Source of the DNA: Aphanothece sp. CMT-3BRIN-NPC111
Lineage (GTDB): Bacteria > Cyanobacteriota > Cyanobacteriia > Cyanobacteriales > JAHHGU01
Direction: 5' to 3'
DNA length: 55,719 nt
NCBI GenBank assembly: GCA_019359765.1
Contig: JAHHGU010000029.1
Span: 1-55,719 of the forward strand
Shown here: positions 16,134 to 25,815 of the stretch, one piece after another
Numbering within the stretch: the stretch's first letter is position 1
Layout: each line of letters opens with the position of its first letter
Translations under genes and position numbers: made by a program
The notes under the pieces: model-generated
What the model was told of the DNA's origin: nothing
The model's database searches: none
What the model saw: the letters and a program-made list of their open reading frames with translations, nothing else

Positions 16134-17786
16134 ATGGCTGATTTAGCTAACTTAGTCAGCAAACTTCAGGCGACATTGGGAAAGATGGAGGTGGCGCTGG
16201 GTGCGATTACGGAAGCGATCGCTTGGACTGACAATGATGGCACAATTCAATGGTCTAACGCCACCTTCGATCGATTAGTTGATCGAGGACGCTTCCAAGT
16301 TTTGGGAGCAAAGCTCTTTGACTTGCTGCCGTTAGAGCAACAAGGTCAAAAGGTTCCTGTGGAAGCACACCCTGTGAACATAGCACTGCAAGGTCAACCT
16401 TTAGCCACTGGAGAGTACGAATTTCAACAGGCTGATAAAAAATTAGTGCTGGAGGTAGCTTGGGCAAGCATTCAACTGCGGGAACAGGGAACAAGCGCTG
16501 TTATCCTACTCCGAGACATCACTCTTCGTAAGCAACAGGATGAAGAATTACGAAGACATCGGCAAGAGTTGCAGGCACTTGTAGAGGAGCGTACTGTCTC
16601 CCTCACAGCAATTAATGAACAGCTACGCAGGGAAATCATCGAACGCCAGCGGGCAGAAGAAAGCTTGCAAGAATCTGAGCAGCGCTTCCGACAATTGGCA
16701 GAAAATATCCATGAAGTGTTTTGGTTATCAGATTCTCATAAGCTCCAAATACTTTACATTAGCCCTGCTTACGAAGAGATCTGGGGTCGTACCTGCTTAA
16801 GCTTATACGAACAACCTAGCTCGTATGTGAATGCCATTCATGTAGAGGATCGGGAGTGTGCGCTCGGTGTGCTTGAAAAACAGAAGCTTGGAGAGCGTAC
16901 TGAAGTGACCTATCGGATCATTAAGCCCGATGGTTCAATTCGGTGGATAAGAGATCGTAGCTTTCCCATCAAAAACAAATCAGGACAACTTTACCGTGTT
17001 GCTGGAATTGCGGAAGATATCACCGAGTCCAAGCAGGCTGAAGAAGAAATCCGCAAGACTCTGGAAAAAGAAAAAGAATTAGGTGAACTTAAATCTCGCT
17101 TTCTCTCCACATCCTCCCACGAGTTTCGCACTCCCCTAACCACAATTTTGTCATCTACAGAGTTGTTGGAATATTACGGATATAAGTTGTCTGAGCCAGA
17201 AAAACAAGAGCTATTCGGACAAATTGCCACTGCCACTCAACGCATGACCCAGCTTTTAGATGGGGTCCTCACCATTAACAAAGCTGAAGCAGGAAAACTA
17301 GAGTTCAAACCAACTGCTCTGGATTTGGAAAAGTTCTGCCGAGAGTTAGTCAGAGAAATGCAACTGGGTGCTAGCGATCAGCATAAAATTGCCTTTGTTA
17401 ACCAAGGGAATTGTACCAGCGCTGTCATGGATGAAAAACTGCTGCGGCACATCCTCAGCAACTTGCTATCGAATGCTATTAAGTATTCTCCTCAAGGAGG
17501 TACAGTTAATTTTGAACTTTTTTGCCAGGAGCAAGAGGCTATGTTCCAAATCAAAGATTCCGGGATTGGCATTCCTGTAGAAGATCTACAACGGCTCTTT
17601 GAATCATTCCATCGTGCCGAAAACGTCGGCAATATTCCTGGAACAGGGCTAGGTCTATCTATTGTCAAACGAATGGTAGATTTACACCAAGGTCGAATCT
17701 GGGTTGATAGTCAAGTTGGGGTAGGTACAACTTTTACAGTCGCTATTCCGTTGAATAGCGGGCTTAGCAGTGGAAAAGAAGGCTAG
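16134..17786 (+). CDS. soluble hybrid-sensor-type histidine kinase (PAS-PAS-HisKA-HATPase)
   Basis: A 550-residue kinase without membrane spans. A first PAS domain (about 20-130) is followed by a coiled coil (130-180), then a second PAS/PAC domain (about 183-300, ending GIAEDITESK). HisKA has the H-box SSHEFRTP with the phosphorylated His329. The HATPase has N-box NLLSNAIKYSP, G1 DSGIGI and G2 GTGLGLSIV. It should autophosphorylate and pass phosphate to a response regulator that is not encoded next to it, so it is an orphan kinase. The ligand of the PAS domains is unknown. The start is supported by GGAG nine bases upstream. A TPR-protein gene follows 83 bp downstream on the same strand. Confidence 0.93.
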   Translation: MADLANLVSKLQATLGKMEVALGAITEAIAWTDNDGTIQWSNATFDRLVDRGRFQVLGAKLFDLLPLEQQGQKVPVEAHPVNIALQGQPLATGEYEFQQADKKLVLEVAWASIQLREQGTSAVILLRDITLRKQQDEELRRHRQELQALVEERTVSLTAINEQLRREIIERQRAEESLQESEQRFRQLAENIHEVFWLSDSHKLQILYISPAYEEIWGRTCLSLYEQPSSYVNAIHVEDRECALGVLEKQKLGERTEVTYRIIKPDGSIRWIRDRSFPIKNKSGQLYRVAGIAEDITESKQAEEEIRKTLEKEKELGELKSRFLSTSSHEFRTPLTTILSSTELLEYYGYKLSEPEKQELFGQIATATQRMTQLLDGVLTINKAEAGKLEFKPTALDLEKFCRELVREMQLGASDQHKIAFVNQGNCTSAVMDEKLLRHILSNLLSNAIKYSPQGGTVNFELFCQEQEAMFQIKDSGIGIPVEDLQRLFESFHRAENVGNIPGTGLGLSIVKRMVDLHQGRIWVDSQVGVGTTFTVAIPLNSGLSSGKEG

Positions 17787-17869
17787 TCCGAGGCTGAGTT
17801 TTCTGCCACGATAAAATCTATGATGCGTTAAATTACGAAGATTCCTTGTTATTCTTTTGAGGCTGCACC

Positions 17870-18754
17870 GTGCCCAAACGTATTTCTTTATTCTCCCTTC
17901 TAATTGTCCTGGGTTTATGGAGCGTGCAAGAGCCAGTTGTTGCACAGGCTCTCTTGCCCTATACCTTGCGGCTGGATGCCAAAGATATTGAGCAGCAAGG
18001 CTTGAGCTTGACACAGGATGCAGTTCAGCTAGCGCGATTCCAGCAGTATGAACTGGCTATGCAAAGAGCGCAACTGGCGACTCAACTCGCCCCTAAGAGC
18101 TTTCAAACCTGGTTCTTACTAGGAACCTTGTACGTGCAAACAAATCAGTTGGACAAGGGAATTGAGGCTATGCAAAAAGCTCGAACCCTTGAACCTAAAG
18201 AGGCGGCAATTCTGTTTAGTCTGGGATCGGCACGCTTTCAAAAGGGTGATTATACAGCAGCTATTGCGGACTTGCAAACAGGATTAAAGATTAAACCTGA
18301 CGTTCCAGAGGCTTTATTTGATTTAGGCAATTCTTACTACAAGTTGAGCCAGTTTCCGAATGCGATCGCACAGTACCAAAAAGCAGTGGCGAAGGATGCC
18401 AAGTTCTGGCCCGCAATTAACAACATTGGTCTGGTTAAATACGAAAGCGGGGATGTGACAGGTGCCATCGGCGAGTGGCGGAGGGCGATCGCCATCGATA
18501 ATAAGGCCGCTGAACCCCATCTGGCACTGGCGGTGGCTCTGTATACCAAAGGGGATAGGGAACAGGGTTTAGCTCTGGGAGAAGCGGCTATCAAGTTGGA
18601 CAATCGCTATGCTGACCTGAAGTTTCTCAAGGAAAATCTCTGGGGCGATCGCCTGCTTGGCGAAACCAAAAAGTTCCTAGAAATTCCCAAAATTCAGGAC
18701 AGCATCGCCAATAGTGAACAGCAACCCCCACAACAACAAGTAGTTCCCCAATAA
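17870..18754 (+). CDS. exported TPR-repeat protein
   Basis: A 294-residue protein starting at GTG, with GAGG ten bases upstream. The N-terminal signal peptide (RISLFSLLIVLGLWSV) ends near VVAQA. Five to six TPR units follow (about residues 60-250), each with the W/L-G-Y-A-P pattern, for example LFSLGSARFQKGDYTAAIAD. The C-terminus is Gln/Pro-rich. It should sit in the periplasm or thylakoid lumen and act as a protein-binding scaffold; the partner is unknown. Co-transcription with the histidine kinase gene upstream is possible. Confidence 0.9.
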   Translation: MPKRISLFSLLIVLGLWSVQEPVVAQALLPYTLRLDAKDIEQQGLSLTQDAVQLARFQQYELAMQRAQLATQLAPKSFQTWFLLGTLYVQTNQLDKGIEAMQKARTLEPKEAAILFSLGSARFQKGDYTAAIADLQTGLKIKPDVPEALFDLGNSYYKLSQFPNAIAQYQKAVAKDAKFWPAINNIGLVKYESGDVTGAIGEWRRAIAIDNKAAEPHLALAVALYTKGDREQGLALGEAAIKLDNRYADLKFLKENLWGDRLLGETKKFLEIPKIQDSIANSEQQPPQQQVVPQ

Positions 18755-18852
18755 AGTTCTTCTGTTGAGTCTCCCCGGCAGTCCATGACACGCAGGGCTA
18801 CTTCATTGTCTAGAAAGGAAAATAGGCATCAATCAAACCGACCAAACCTTTC

Positions 18853-18918
18853 GGACTCTGCTTGGGGGACGCGGTCGTTCCCCAACGGGGGGTTTGGGGG
18901 GATACGCCCCAAGTCTGG
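18853..18918. repeat. G-run palindromic repeat
   Basis: CTTGGGG (18861-18867) pairs with CCCCAAG (18907-18913), and inner GGGGG/CCCCC runs give further pairing. Related G-run/C-run blocks occur near 50532-50550 and 53953-53972, where they are attached to an IS left-end-like sequence. Confidence 0.5.
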
Positions 18919-18974
18919 TTTTCAAAGAGTGATAATTTTTTCTACCATGAGAATGAATCAGCCCTGATCCATGA

Positions 18975-19025
18975 CAGGGAAGGGTTAGTAGTTAGTCGAA
19001 GCAACTAACCACTAACCCTTCCCTG
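18975..19025. terminator. 22-bp inverted repeat, possible transcription terminator
   Basis: CAGGGAAGGGTTAGTAGTTA pairs with TAACCACTAACCCTTCCCTG with one mismatch around a ~6-bp loop. This is a very stable hairpin 220 bp behind the TPR gene. It lacks a clear T-tract, so it may be an STRR-derived repeat rather than a terminator. Confidence 0.45.
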
Positions 19026-19417
19026 CTATCTCAACAATAAATATCTTGCATAAATGGCTATTTAGTAGTACATATGTACTTAATTTCAATTGAGACTCAC
19101 AGGCAACCCCAGTAAAGTAAAGCAAAATGCCCCCAAAAGCCTTGGGACAGGTATCTACCGACAACGGTGCCGAAATCTGCTACTTAAAGTAAAGTGTTGA
19201 GAAAGTTTTCGCGATCGGCCGACATAGCATAAACCGTGACCAGAATAATAGGCAGATTGGCAGTTTTAAAATTAGCTTTCAACATCTGCACGCTCTTGAT
19301 AGGGTGAAATCCTTGTTTCAAAGGTACGTTGTAAAGGGGACATCTTTGATGCAATAAGTCATCACTCTCAAAACTCTAAGAAAATTTTTTGTGGTCAGGA
19401 GATAGGAAATAGAACTC

Positions 19418-22030
19418 ATGGCGAAACAGTTGAACCTGCTTGCGACGGACAGGGTGATCCCCACGGCACTACACGCGGAGATGCAACGGTCTTATCTGGA
19501 ATATGCCATGAGTGTGATTGTCGGGCGAGCATTACCCGATGTCCGCGACGGCTTAAAGCCAGTTCACCGGCGCATTTTGTACGCAATGCACGAATTGGGT
19601 TTGACTCCGGATCGACCCTATCGCAAGTGTGCGCGGGTAGTCGGGGACGTTTTGGGGAAATATCACCCCCACGGCGACCAAGCCGTTTACGATGCCCTGG
19701 TGCGGATGGTGCAGGAGTTCTCCAGTCGCTATCCCTTACTTGGCGGTCATGGCAACTTTGGCTCGGTGGATAATGACCCACCAGCAGCAATGCGCTATAC
19801 GGAAACGCGGCTGGCTGCTATCAGTCATGAGGCGCTGTTGAGTGAGATTGGTGAGGCCACAGTTGACTTTATCGGCAACTTTGATAACTCTCAGCAGGAG
19901 CCAACGGTACTCCCAGCGCAGCTACCGATATTGTTGCTCAACGGGTGTGCTGGAATTGCCGTAGGCATGGCAACCAATGTTCCCCCTCATAACTTAGGTG
20001 AGGTAGTTGATGGCTTAATTGCTCTGATAGACCGACCTGATATAGCGGATGAGAAGTTGTGGGAACTGATTTTAGGGCCAGACTTCCCTACAGGCGGCGA
20101 AATCCTGGGCATGGAGGGGATTAAAGAAGCTTACTCCACCGGGCGCGGCAGTATTTCTGTGCGCGGTGTTGCCCAGATTGAAGATGGGGAGACAGAATCA
20201 AGTAACTCCCATCCAAAATCCAAAACCCAAAATCTCAAATCCAAAAAGGGGCGTCATCGGCGGGTAAAGATTGTTATCACTGAGTTGCCTTTCCAAGTAA
20301 ATAAGGCTGCCTGGATTGAAAAGGTAGCGGAACTGGTTAATCAGGGACGAATTGAGGGAATTGCCGATCTGCGGGATGAGAGCGATCGCGAAGGTATGCG
20401 CGTGGTAGTGGAACTCAAACGTGACACCAATCCCCAAGCTGTTCTCGATCAGCTTTATAAGCAAACTGCCCTACAAAGTAATTTTGGGGCTATTTTGCTG
20501 GCATTAGTGGATGGACAGCCGCGCCAGCTAAGTCTGCGACAACTATTAGAGCAATTTCTCACCTTCCGAGAACATACGCTCACCCGACAATACAGCGATG
20601 AGCTAGAGCAGGCTCAAAGACGCATTCACCTTGTGGAAGGATTGCTAATAGCCCTAAACCAGCTAGATGCTGTAATTGATATTCTCAGGAATGCGCCTGA
20701 TGGCAGTACAGCTAAACTGACGTTCCAGAACCAATTCAACTTCAGCGATACTCAGGCAGACGCTATATTGTCAATGCCCATGCGTCGCCTCACGGGTTTG
20801 GAACAGCAGAACTTAAAGGGGGAGTTTGAACAGCTGAGTAAGCGCATCAAGCTGTTACAGCGGTTACTTAGCGATCGCCACGAACTGCTCAAAGGCTTGA
20901 AAAAAGACTTACGCGCCCTCAAGCGCAAATATAACGACCCACGGCGAACAAAGATAGTCGTGAGCAAAGCTAAAAGTCAGGAACCAGAAGTTAGAAGCCA
21001 GAAGTCAGCAGCCAAGAGTCTAACTTCCGATTCTTCAACTCAAAACTCAAAACTCAAAACTCAAAACTCTTATCCCCAACTGCCAATTCCCGAGATCCAA
21101 ACCCCAGAAGAAGAGGTGGTTTTGGAATTTACTTGCCAGGGATATGTGCGACGGCTATCAAAAACTAAAGCTAAATCAGCGTCTGCCAAAGCTGGTGATG
21201 ATTTAGCGATCGCTACCCAGCTAGTTAATACTCAAGCCGAGTTAGTTGTCATAACTGGCAGTGGTAAAGCTCACTCGCTGAAAGTGCGGGATATTCCCCC
21301 CACCCCTAGTGCTTCACGGGGAACAGCACTGGTAAGCTTACTTCCACCAGCATCGCAGGGAACATCAGAAACCATAGTCACCCACTTTTTCCTGCCAGAC
21401 TCTTTGGAAGCAGCGAGTCTAGTTCTAGTTACTCAGCGAGGACAAATCAAGCGTCTGCCGATATCAGAACTGGCTAACCTTACAGGTCGGGGTCTTACGC
21501 TTATCAAACTCAAAGATAATGATGAGTTACGATATGCCAGTCTTAGTAACGATCGCCAAGAGGTAGTATTGGCAACTTCCGGTGGACGCCTGCTGCGCTT
21601 TCTCCTCAATGATAAACAACTGCCGATAATGGGACGCACAGCACAAGGTTTGCAAGCATTGCGGCTCGGTCGTGCAGAAACGCTGGTTGGCGCTTTGACA
21701 CTGGATGGCAGCGATAACCTGTTACTCGTTTCACAGCTGGGATATGCCAAACGCTTACCTGTAAGTGCCTTGCGGCTGGCAAATCGAGCCGACATTGGCA
21801 CTCAGACACTTCAGTTTACGAGCAAGACGGATGCTTTAGCTGGAATGGTATCAGCACCAGCAGCAGCTGAGGTGGCATTGCTAACGGATGCCCAGCGAGT
21901 AATTCGTTTGCCGATGAAGTCGGTCGCTTTCTGGGGTAAAGATGGAACGGGCGATCGCATTTCTCAACTCAAATCCGATGAAAAAGTTATCACTGTAACA
22001 GTGCGATCGCTAGCAACAGAAGAAAGCTGA
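19418..22030 (+). CDS. gyrA: type IIA DNA topoisomerase subunit A (GyrA/ParC paralogue)
   Basis: An 870-residue DNA cleavage/religation subunit. The N-terminal region [21 protein letters not shown], the helix-turn-helix [17 protein letters not shown] and the catalytic Tyr in AAMRYTE are intact. The C-terminal beta-pinwheel lacks a canonical QRRGGKG GyrA box; only a loose [10 protein letters not shown] is seen, so the enzyme may relax or decatenate rather than wrap and supercoil DNA. Cyanobacteria commonly have two GyrA-like proteins, and this looks like the second, sometimes called ParC. Two inserts (residues ~263-279 and ~517-551) come from in-frame heptamer repeats. The partner would be GyrB, encoded elsewhere. 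The ATG has AGGAG-like sequence upstream. Confidence 0.93.
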   Translation: MAKQLNLLATDRVIPTALHAEMQRSYLEYAMSVIVGRALPDVRDGLKPVHRRILYAMHELGLTPDRPYRKCARVVGDVLGKYHPHGDQAVYDALVRMVQEFSSRYPLLGGHGNFGSVDNDPPAAMRYTETRLAAISHEALLSEIGEATVDFIGNFDNSQQEPTVLPAQLPILLLNGCAGIAVGMATNVPPHNLGEVVDGLIALIDRPDIADEKLWELILGPDFPTGGEILGMEGIKEAYSTGRGSISVRGVAQIEDGETESSNSHPKSKTQNLKSKKGRHRRVKIVITELPFQVNKAAWIEKVAELVNQGRIEGIADLRDESDREGMRVVVELKRDTNPQAVLDQLYKQTALQSNFGAILLALVDGQPRQLSLRQLLEQFLTFREHTLTRQYSDELEQAQRRIHLVEGLLIALNQLDAVIDILRNAPDGSTAKLTFQNQFNFSDTQADAILSMPMRRLTGLEQQNLKGEFEQLSKRIKLLQRLLSDRHELLKGLKKDLRALKRKYNDPRRTKIVVSKAKSQEPEVRSQKSAAKSLTSDSSTQNSKLKTQNSYPQLPIPEIQTPEEEVVLEFTCQGYVRRLSKTKAKSASAKAGDDLAIATQLVNTQAELVVITGSGKAHSLKVRDIPPTPSASRGTALVSLLPPASQGTSETIVTHFFLPDSLEAASLVLVTQRGQIKRLPISELANLTGRGLTLIKLKDNDELRYASLSNDRQEVVLATSGGRLLRFLLNDKQLPIMGRTAQGLQALRLGRAETLVGALTLDGSDNLLLVSQLGYAKRLPVSALRLANRADIGTQTLQFTSKTDALAGMVSAPAAAEVALLTDAQRVIRLPMKSVAFWGKDGTGDRISQLKSDEKVITVTVRSLATEES
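20207..20249 (+). repeat. in-frame CCAAAAT-type STRR inside the gyrA-like gene
   Basis: Imperfect 7-bp units (TCCAAAA, CCCAAAA, TCAAA) encode a Ser/Lys/Asn-rich loop ([14 protein letters not shown]). The reading frame is kept. Confidence 0.8.
21041..21068 (+). repeat. four perfect CAAAACT heptamers inside the gyrA-like gene
   Basis: Four exact head-to-tail copies of CAAAACT in a longer simple stretch (about 20965-21075) that includes CAGAAGT-like units. They encode the linker NSKLKTQNS before the C-terminal pinwheel. Confidence 0.9.
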
Positions 22031-22040
22031 AATCTGACCG

Positions 22041-22118
22041 AGAAAGCAAGTAGCTATTAGCGATCCTTTACATACCTACTTGCTTTCTTATTTCAAGGCA
22101 CGGCACTGCTGTGCCTTG
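22041..22118 (+). terminator. two hairpins behind the gyrA-like gene, probable terminator
   Basis: A 13-bp perfect stem (22041-22053 with 22076-22088, AGAAAGCAAGTAG) has a 22-base loop. A second stem, TTCAAGGCAC/GTGCCTTGAA (22092-22101 with 22111-22120), is followed by TTTATTTATA. The second, with its T-rich tail ten bases or so behind the stem, is the better terminator candidate. Confidence 0.55.
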
Positions 22119-22126
22119 AATTTATT

Positions 22127-22165
22127 TATAGCAGTAGCCATAAGGGTTAGGAAAATTGACCTTAC
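22127..22165 (+). repeat. TATAGCAGT-family dispersed repeat
   Basis: TATAGCAGTAGCCATAAGGG and the following AGGAAAATTGACC recur, with small changes, at 26516-26555. Only the left arm is evident here. Confidence 0.6.
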
Positions 22166-22220
22166 AGCTTAATTGATGTAGGCGATGCTCGATTACGATT
22201 CGAGCGTACTTCTACCCCCC

Positions 22221-22307
22221 CTGAACAGTTACTTTAGTTCTGATGAAAAAACTTTAGTTACTGGCGGTAATAAAACGCTTGAAGTTTGGAACACTGAAAC
22301 TCGATAA
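22221..22307 (+). pseudogene. remnant of a WD40-repeat gene
   Basis: The frame reads SSDEKTLVTGGNKTLEVWNT and then stops (TAA 22305-22307). This is a recognisable single WD40 blade (…TLVTGG.…VWN.ET). No start or other blades are present upstream, so it is a relic of the last repeat of a lost WD40 protein. Confidence 0.6.
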
Positions 22308-22979
22308 AAATGTTTATAAAGCTGACATGCAACGTTTCTTCTGTTCTTGGCTCACACCGGGCTATGATGTGCAGTATGCGATAAGGATTATACAAACTAC
22401 TAAAAGCGGTGGCGTCTACAACCAATCAAAACAGATTCGGTTTTAGGTTTCTAAATAAAGGCGCAGCAAGTGATTTGGAGAGTCGGGGTGAGATAAAATC
22501 CACTTCCATAACTTTTTTTACTGACTGCTATGCTATCAGTCGTGTAAGTGATGCAACTTGAGGTTAAGGTCACACCGCTGACAACACCAACGAATACGTA
22601 CTTCCAACTGGGTAATTTAAGTCTAAGTGTCAATGGGGCGATCGTCCCATTGTATTGCTATTTTCTCAAATTAAGATTGGACACAACCTTAATGCTTTAC
22701 TCATAAGGAATCAGCTTCTCTAACCTCGTTTATTTTTTATCCTATTTCCTCCCCTACTCCCCCGCTTGCTTTGAATAAGCTAGAGCAAATCGGTTTATGC
22801 TAGAACAAATTAAACGGCATAAAGCTTACATTTTATTGTAAAGATGCTAATAAGCCAAATTTACCCCAAGCCACAAAAGTAATAGGAATACAAAAATTCA
22901 CAGCCTCTATCAGGCTAAATGGAATATCCCAACCAGTCCCAGCCACTTTAGCCATTGCTATTAGGTTAAGAAAGGTAAT
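22308..22979. other. intergenic region, nothing recognised
   Basis: About 670 bp of AT-rich sequence before the beta-CASP gene. Short open frames here lack coding character. An AAAGG site lies just before the ATG at 22980. Confidence 0.4.
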
Positions 22980-25790
22980 ATGTCAAATAGCCCAATAGAT
23001 AGCCTCAATCCCTGCCCTACTCTCGTTGAAGATGGGGAATTGTCTCTCCCAGTCTTCAAATGTCTACTCAACGGGCAGATTGAACGGGTAGACAATGCCA
23101 CTTATCTAGTCGGTCAATCTGGGCGCTGGAGAATCACATCAAAAGGTCACTTTTGGCCTGAAGGCATTTGGCAGTGGAGCGTTGTGCCGACGACTAGCTC
23201 AACCGGAGAAATTGGCACGGTGGAAATAATTTCCGCCGTGCAGCCACAACCTGGTAAAGAATTCTGTACCTTGGTCGGGAGGGTGGTGCAGCTTGGGAAA
23301 AAAAACGGTACTGTCCTGCTCAAGATAACTCGATCCGGGCAGAAAATTTTGAAGATCACCCTGCTTGGGGCAGTGCCACAGATGAAAATCGGGGAGGTGT
23401 GGCAAATAAGTGCCAAGCTACAGGATAGCTGCTTCCAAATTGAGTCTGCCTTTCCCCAAGATGAGAAAGCGGAATTATTTCCAGAGATGCCGCCACCTGT
23501 GGCGGTAAAAAATCCCCAGGTTGCCCCGGTGTCGCCGCAGAATTTGACAGATGCAGCCGTGAAGCGACGAGTGCTAGCGCAGGGTGTTGTGCAAGAAACC
23601 TTCGAGCAAACTGCTCAAAGGTTAGTCCCCATAGCGCAGCAAGCACTTTCTGAAGTGACAGGGGAAAGTGAATGGGTTCTTCAGCAACCTGTAGAGCGTG
23701 ATCGTTGCTGGGAATGGGAAGCAAACAAGTCTATTAATGAACTTCAATTACGAGCCAGAGTCCGGGTGAATTCCAGTACCCTTGTCACCCAAGTATATCA
23801 GTATACTTCGGGGCATCATAGGCTACCTGGCGACAACAGCGACAATGCCTCATCCTTGTTGCTGGATACTGACTTTGACAACGAAGACCCCATCAGCCAA
23901 CTCAGCCCCAGCTCTCAAACATGGCAAACCAATCTCCAATCTCAAATCGAAGTAGAGCAAGAGGACAATCCAAAATCTAAAATCCAAAATCCAAAATCCC
24001 ATGACCGCCTAGTGGTAACACCTTTGGGCGCTGCTCGTAGCATTGGCGCTTCTTGCTTCAAAGTGGAGATTGGACCATATGAGATTGTCCTGGACGCTGG
24101 AACCCGGCCCAAGGGCAATAATCCCTTGCCAGCGCTTGATTATCTTGAGAACCCTGACCTGATGCTGGTTACCCACGCCCACCAGGATCATATTGGGGCG
24201 CTGCCCGTGTTCCATCGGGAGTTCCCCGGTACACCGATGATTTGCACCCCCGGAACCCGTGAAATTGCTCATGTGATGCTCACAGACGGTTTGAAGGTGC
24301 AACAGTCTAGCGAGGACTTCCAAGAGCTATTTGATGAGATTGACTTGGAGCAGACTTTATTTCGGCTGGAGACGCAACCAGTAGGGTTAGATTTTGAGCC
24401 ACTGCCGGGATTGAAAGTGCGATTTATTCATGCAGGTCACATAGTTGGTGCTGCCTGTATATATCTGCGATATGGGGAGCGAAGTCTTTTCTACACTGGA
24501 GATTACAACACGACCAATAGCCGCACCACCGATGGCTTAAGGCTGGCTGACCTCCCGGAAGCGGATATCTTGATTACCGAGTCAACATACGGAGCTTCTA
24601 CCCATCCGTCCCGGAAAGCACAAGAGACAGAGTTACTCAAGGCTGTGGCAGAAGTAGTTCTTGCTGGTGGGAACGTGCTTATCCCTGCTTTTGCCTTGGG
24701 ACGCGCTCAGGAGATTTTGCTGGCGATTCGCACGTCTGAGTTGTTCCACAAGCTGAAGATTCCGGTTTATGTTGATGGCTTGGTCAGAGCTGTCACTGAT
24801 GTCTTCATTGACCACCTAGAGCTACTACCCCCAGGTGTGCAAAACTTTGCCAAGCAGCAAGAGCCATTCTTTGCGCCCAATGGCACACCCCCGATTATCC
24901 CTATTGGTAATAAAAGAGAACGTCCGTTAGCGATCGCTAAACCTAGTGTAGTCATCGCCAGTTCTGGAATGCTCTCTGGGGGGGCTAGTGTTTATTACGG
25001 TCAGGTGTTGCTGGAGCGGGAAAACGCTGCCGTGTTTATTTCTGGCTACACCGACGAAGAATCTCCAGGTCGCTTCCTTCAGGGACTACAAAAGGGAGAC
25101 ACCATTGAGCTTGAGGGCAAGGAGTTGACCGTCAACGCTACGGTAAGGCGCTTTAATCTCAGCGCCCACGCCGATAAAGTGGGGCTTACTCAGGTTATTC
25201 ACCGAGTCAATCCCAAGCATCTGATTTTGATTCACGGCTCCACCGATGCCCTGAATGAACTGGCTCAGACTGGCGACCTTAAGGACAAGTATATTGTTCA
25301 CATCCCAGCAGTGGGCGAGGCTGTGGAGTATGGGGCTGTACCAGACCACATCTCTGCCACGCAAGTTGCCAAGCTAACGCTCCCGGCTGAGTTTGAAGTG
25401 GAAGTAGCAGCAGAAGTTGAGGGCGCATGGATCAGAATCCCGCAGTCGGTAGTCGAGTCTGACCCACGCTGGCAAATATTAGCTGCCAATGGGCTACTCA
25501 AAGCTAAGTGGAATGGCATCGCGCTCAAGCTCACTCCTGTGACTCAACGCGATTTGGCGCTTGAGGCGGTGTTAGCGAAGCGGGGCGCGGCAGCGCACTT
25601 CGCATCAGGAGAAGACTGTTGCGCGGTGTGCCAGTTCTTTAAGGGCGGATATTGCCAAGGCGAATCCAGCCCTTTGTTTCAGCTGCAAGTAGACCCACAA
25701 GGTAAGTGTCTAGAGTTTATACAAGATGAAAAATTCGCTCCCTTAATAAACTCTCAAGAGGAAGATGAAGAGACGGATTTTGACGACTGA
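22980..25790 (+). CDS. large MBL/beta-CASP nuclease (CPSF-like)
   Basis: A 936-residue protein. The first ~340 residues form a beta-rich N-terminal region with two OB-like segments (GTVLLKITRSGQ, KIGEVWQISAKL). The metallo-beta-lactamase core has HAHQDH (399-404), then the His in HAGHIVGA and the Asp in YTGDYN. The beta-CASP part has ITESTYG, SSGMLSGGAS, LSAHADKVG and LIHGS. The C-terminal ~50 residues carry a Cys cluster (DCCAVCQFFKGGYC) that may bind zinc. The family processes RNA (RNase J, CPSF73, archaeal FTT-type). It is much longer than RNase J (~550-600), so it is a separate cyanobacterial type. A heptamer-repeat insert lies at residues ~327-340. The gene converges on msrB with a 25-bp gap. 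Confidence 0.9.
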   Translation: MSNSPIDSLNPCPTLVEDGELSLPVFKCLLNGQIERVDNATYLVGQSGRWRITSKGHFWPEGIWQWSVVPTTSSTGEIGTVEIISAVQPQPGKEFCTLVGRVVQLGKKNGTVLLKITRSGQKILKITLLGAVPQMKIGEVWQISAKLQDSCFQIESAFPQDEKAELFPEMPPPVAVKNPQVAPVSPQNLTDAAVKRRVLAQGVVQETFEQTAQRLVPIAQQALSEVTGESEWVLQQPVERDRCWEWEANKSINELQLRARVRVNSSTLVTQVYQYTSGHHRLPGDNSDNASSLLLDTDFDNEDPISQLSPSSQTWQTNLQSQIEVEQEDNPKSKIQNPKSHDRLVVTPLGAARSIGASCFKVEIGPYEIVLDAGTRPKGNNPLPALDYLENPDLMLVTHAHQDHIGALPVFHREFPGTPMICTPGTREIAHVMLTDGLKVQQSSEDFQELFDEIDLEQTLFRLETQPVGLDFEPLPGLKVRFIHAGHIVGAACIYLRYGERSLFYTGDYNTTNSRTTDGLRLADLPEADILITESTYGASTHPSRKAQETELLKAVAEVVLAGGNVLIPAFALGRAQEILLAIRTSELFHKLKIPVYVDGLVRAVTDVFIDHLELLPPGVQNFAKQQEPFFAPNGTPPIIPIGNKRERPLAIAKPSVVIASSGMLSGGASVYYGQVLLERENAAVFISGYTDEESPGRFLQGLQKGDTIELEGKELTVNATVRRFNLSAHADKVGLTQVIHRVNPKHLILIHGSTDALNELAQTGDLKDKYIVHIPAVGEAVEYGAVPDHISATQVAKLTLPAEFEVEVAAEVEGAWIRIPQSVVESDPRWQILAANGLLKAKWNGIALKLTPVTQRDLALEAVLAKRGAAAHFASGEDCCAVCQFFKGGYCQGESSPLFQLQVDPQGKCLEFIQDEKFAPLINSQEEDEETDFDD
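23969..23996 (+). repeat. four TCCAAAA heptamers inside the beta-CASP gene
   Basis: TCCAAAA, TCTAAAA, TCCAAAA, TCCAAAA run head to tail and keep the frame, encoding [11 protein letters not shown] just before the catalytic domain. Confidence 0.88.
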
Positions 25791-25815
25791 TGCGATCGCG
25801 CAGTTGTACAACCGA

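Larger units (their letters stand above)
18755..19417. other. 660-bp intergenic region with two repeats, promoter side of the GyrA-like gene
   Basis: It contains a G-run repeat (18853-18918) and a long inverted repeat (18975-19025), both listed separately. The right part (19060-19417) is unremarkable single-copy sequence and must hold the promoter of the gyrA-like gene. An AGGAGATAGG stretch lies before its ATG. Confidence 0.45.

Noticed and set aside
18785..18967. A 60-codon plus-strand frame behind the TPR gene.
   Set aside because: It runs through the G-run repeat and has no protein-like composition.
22451..22633. A 60-codon minus-strand frame with a hydrophobic segment that could be a lipoprotein.
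   Set aside because: No ribosome site, no family resemblance and poor coding character; likely chance.
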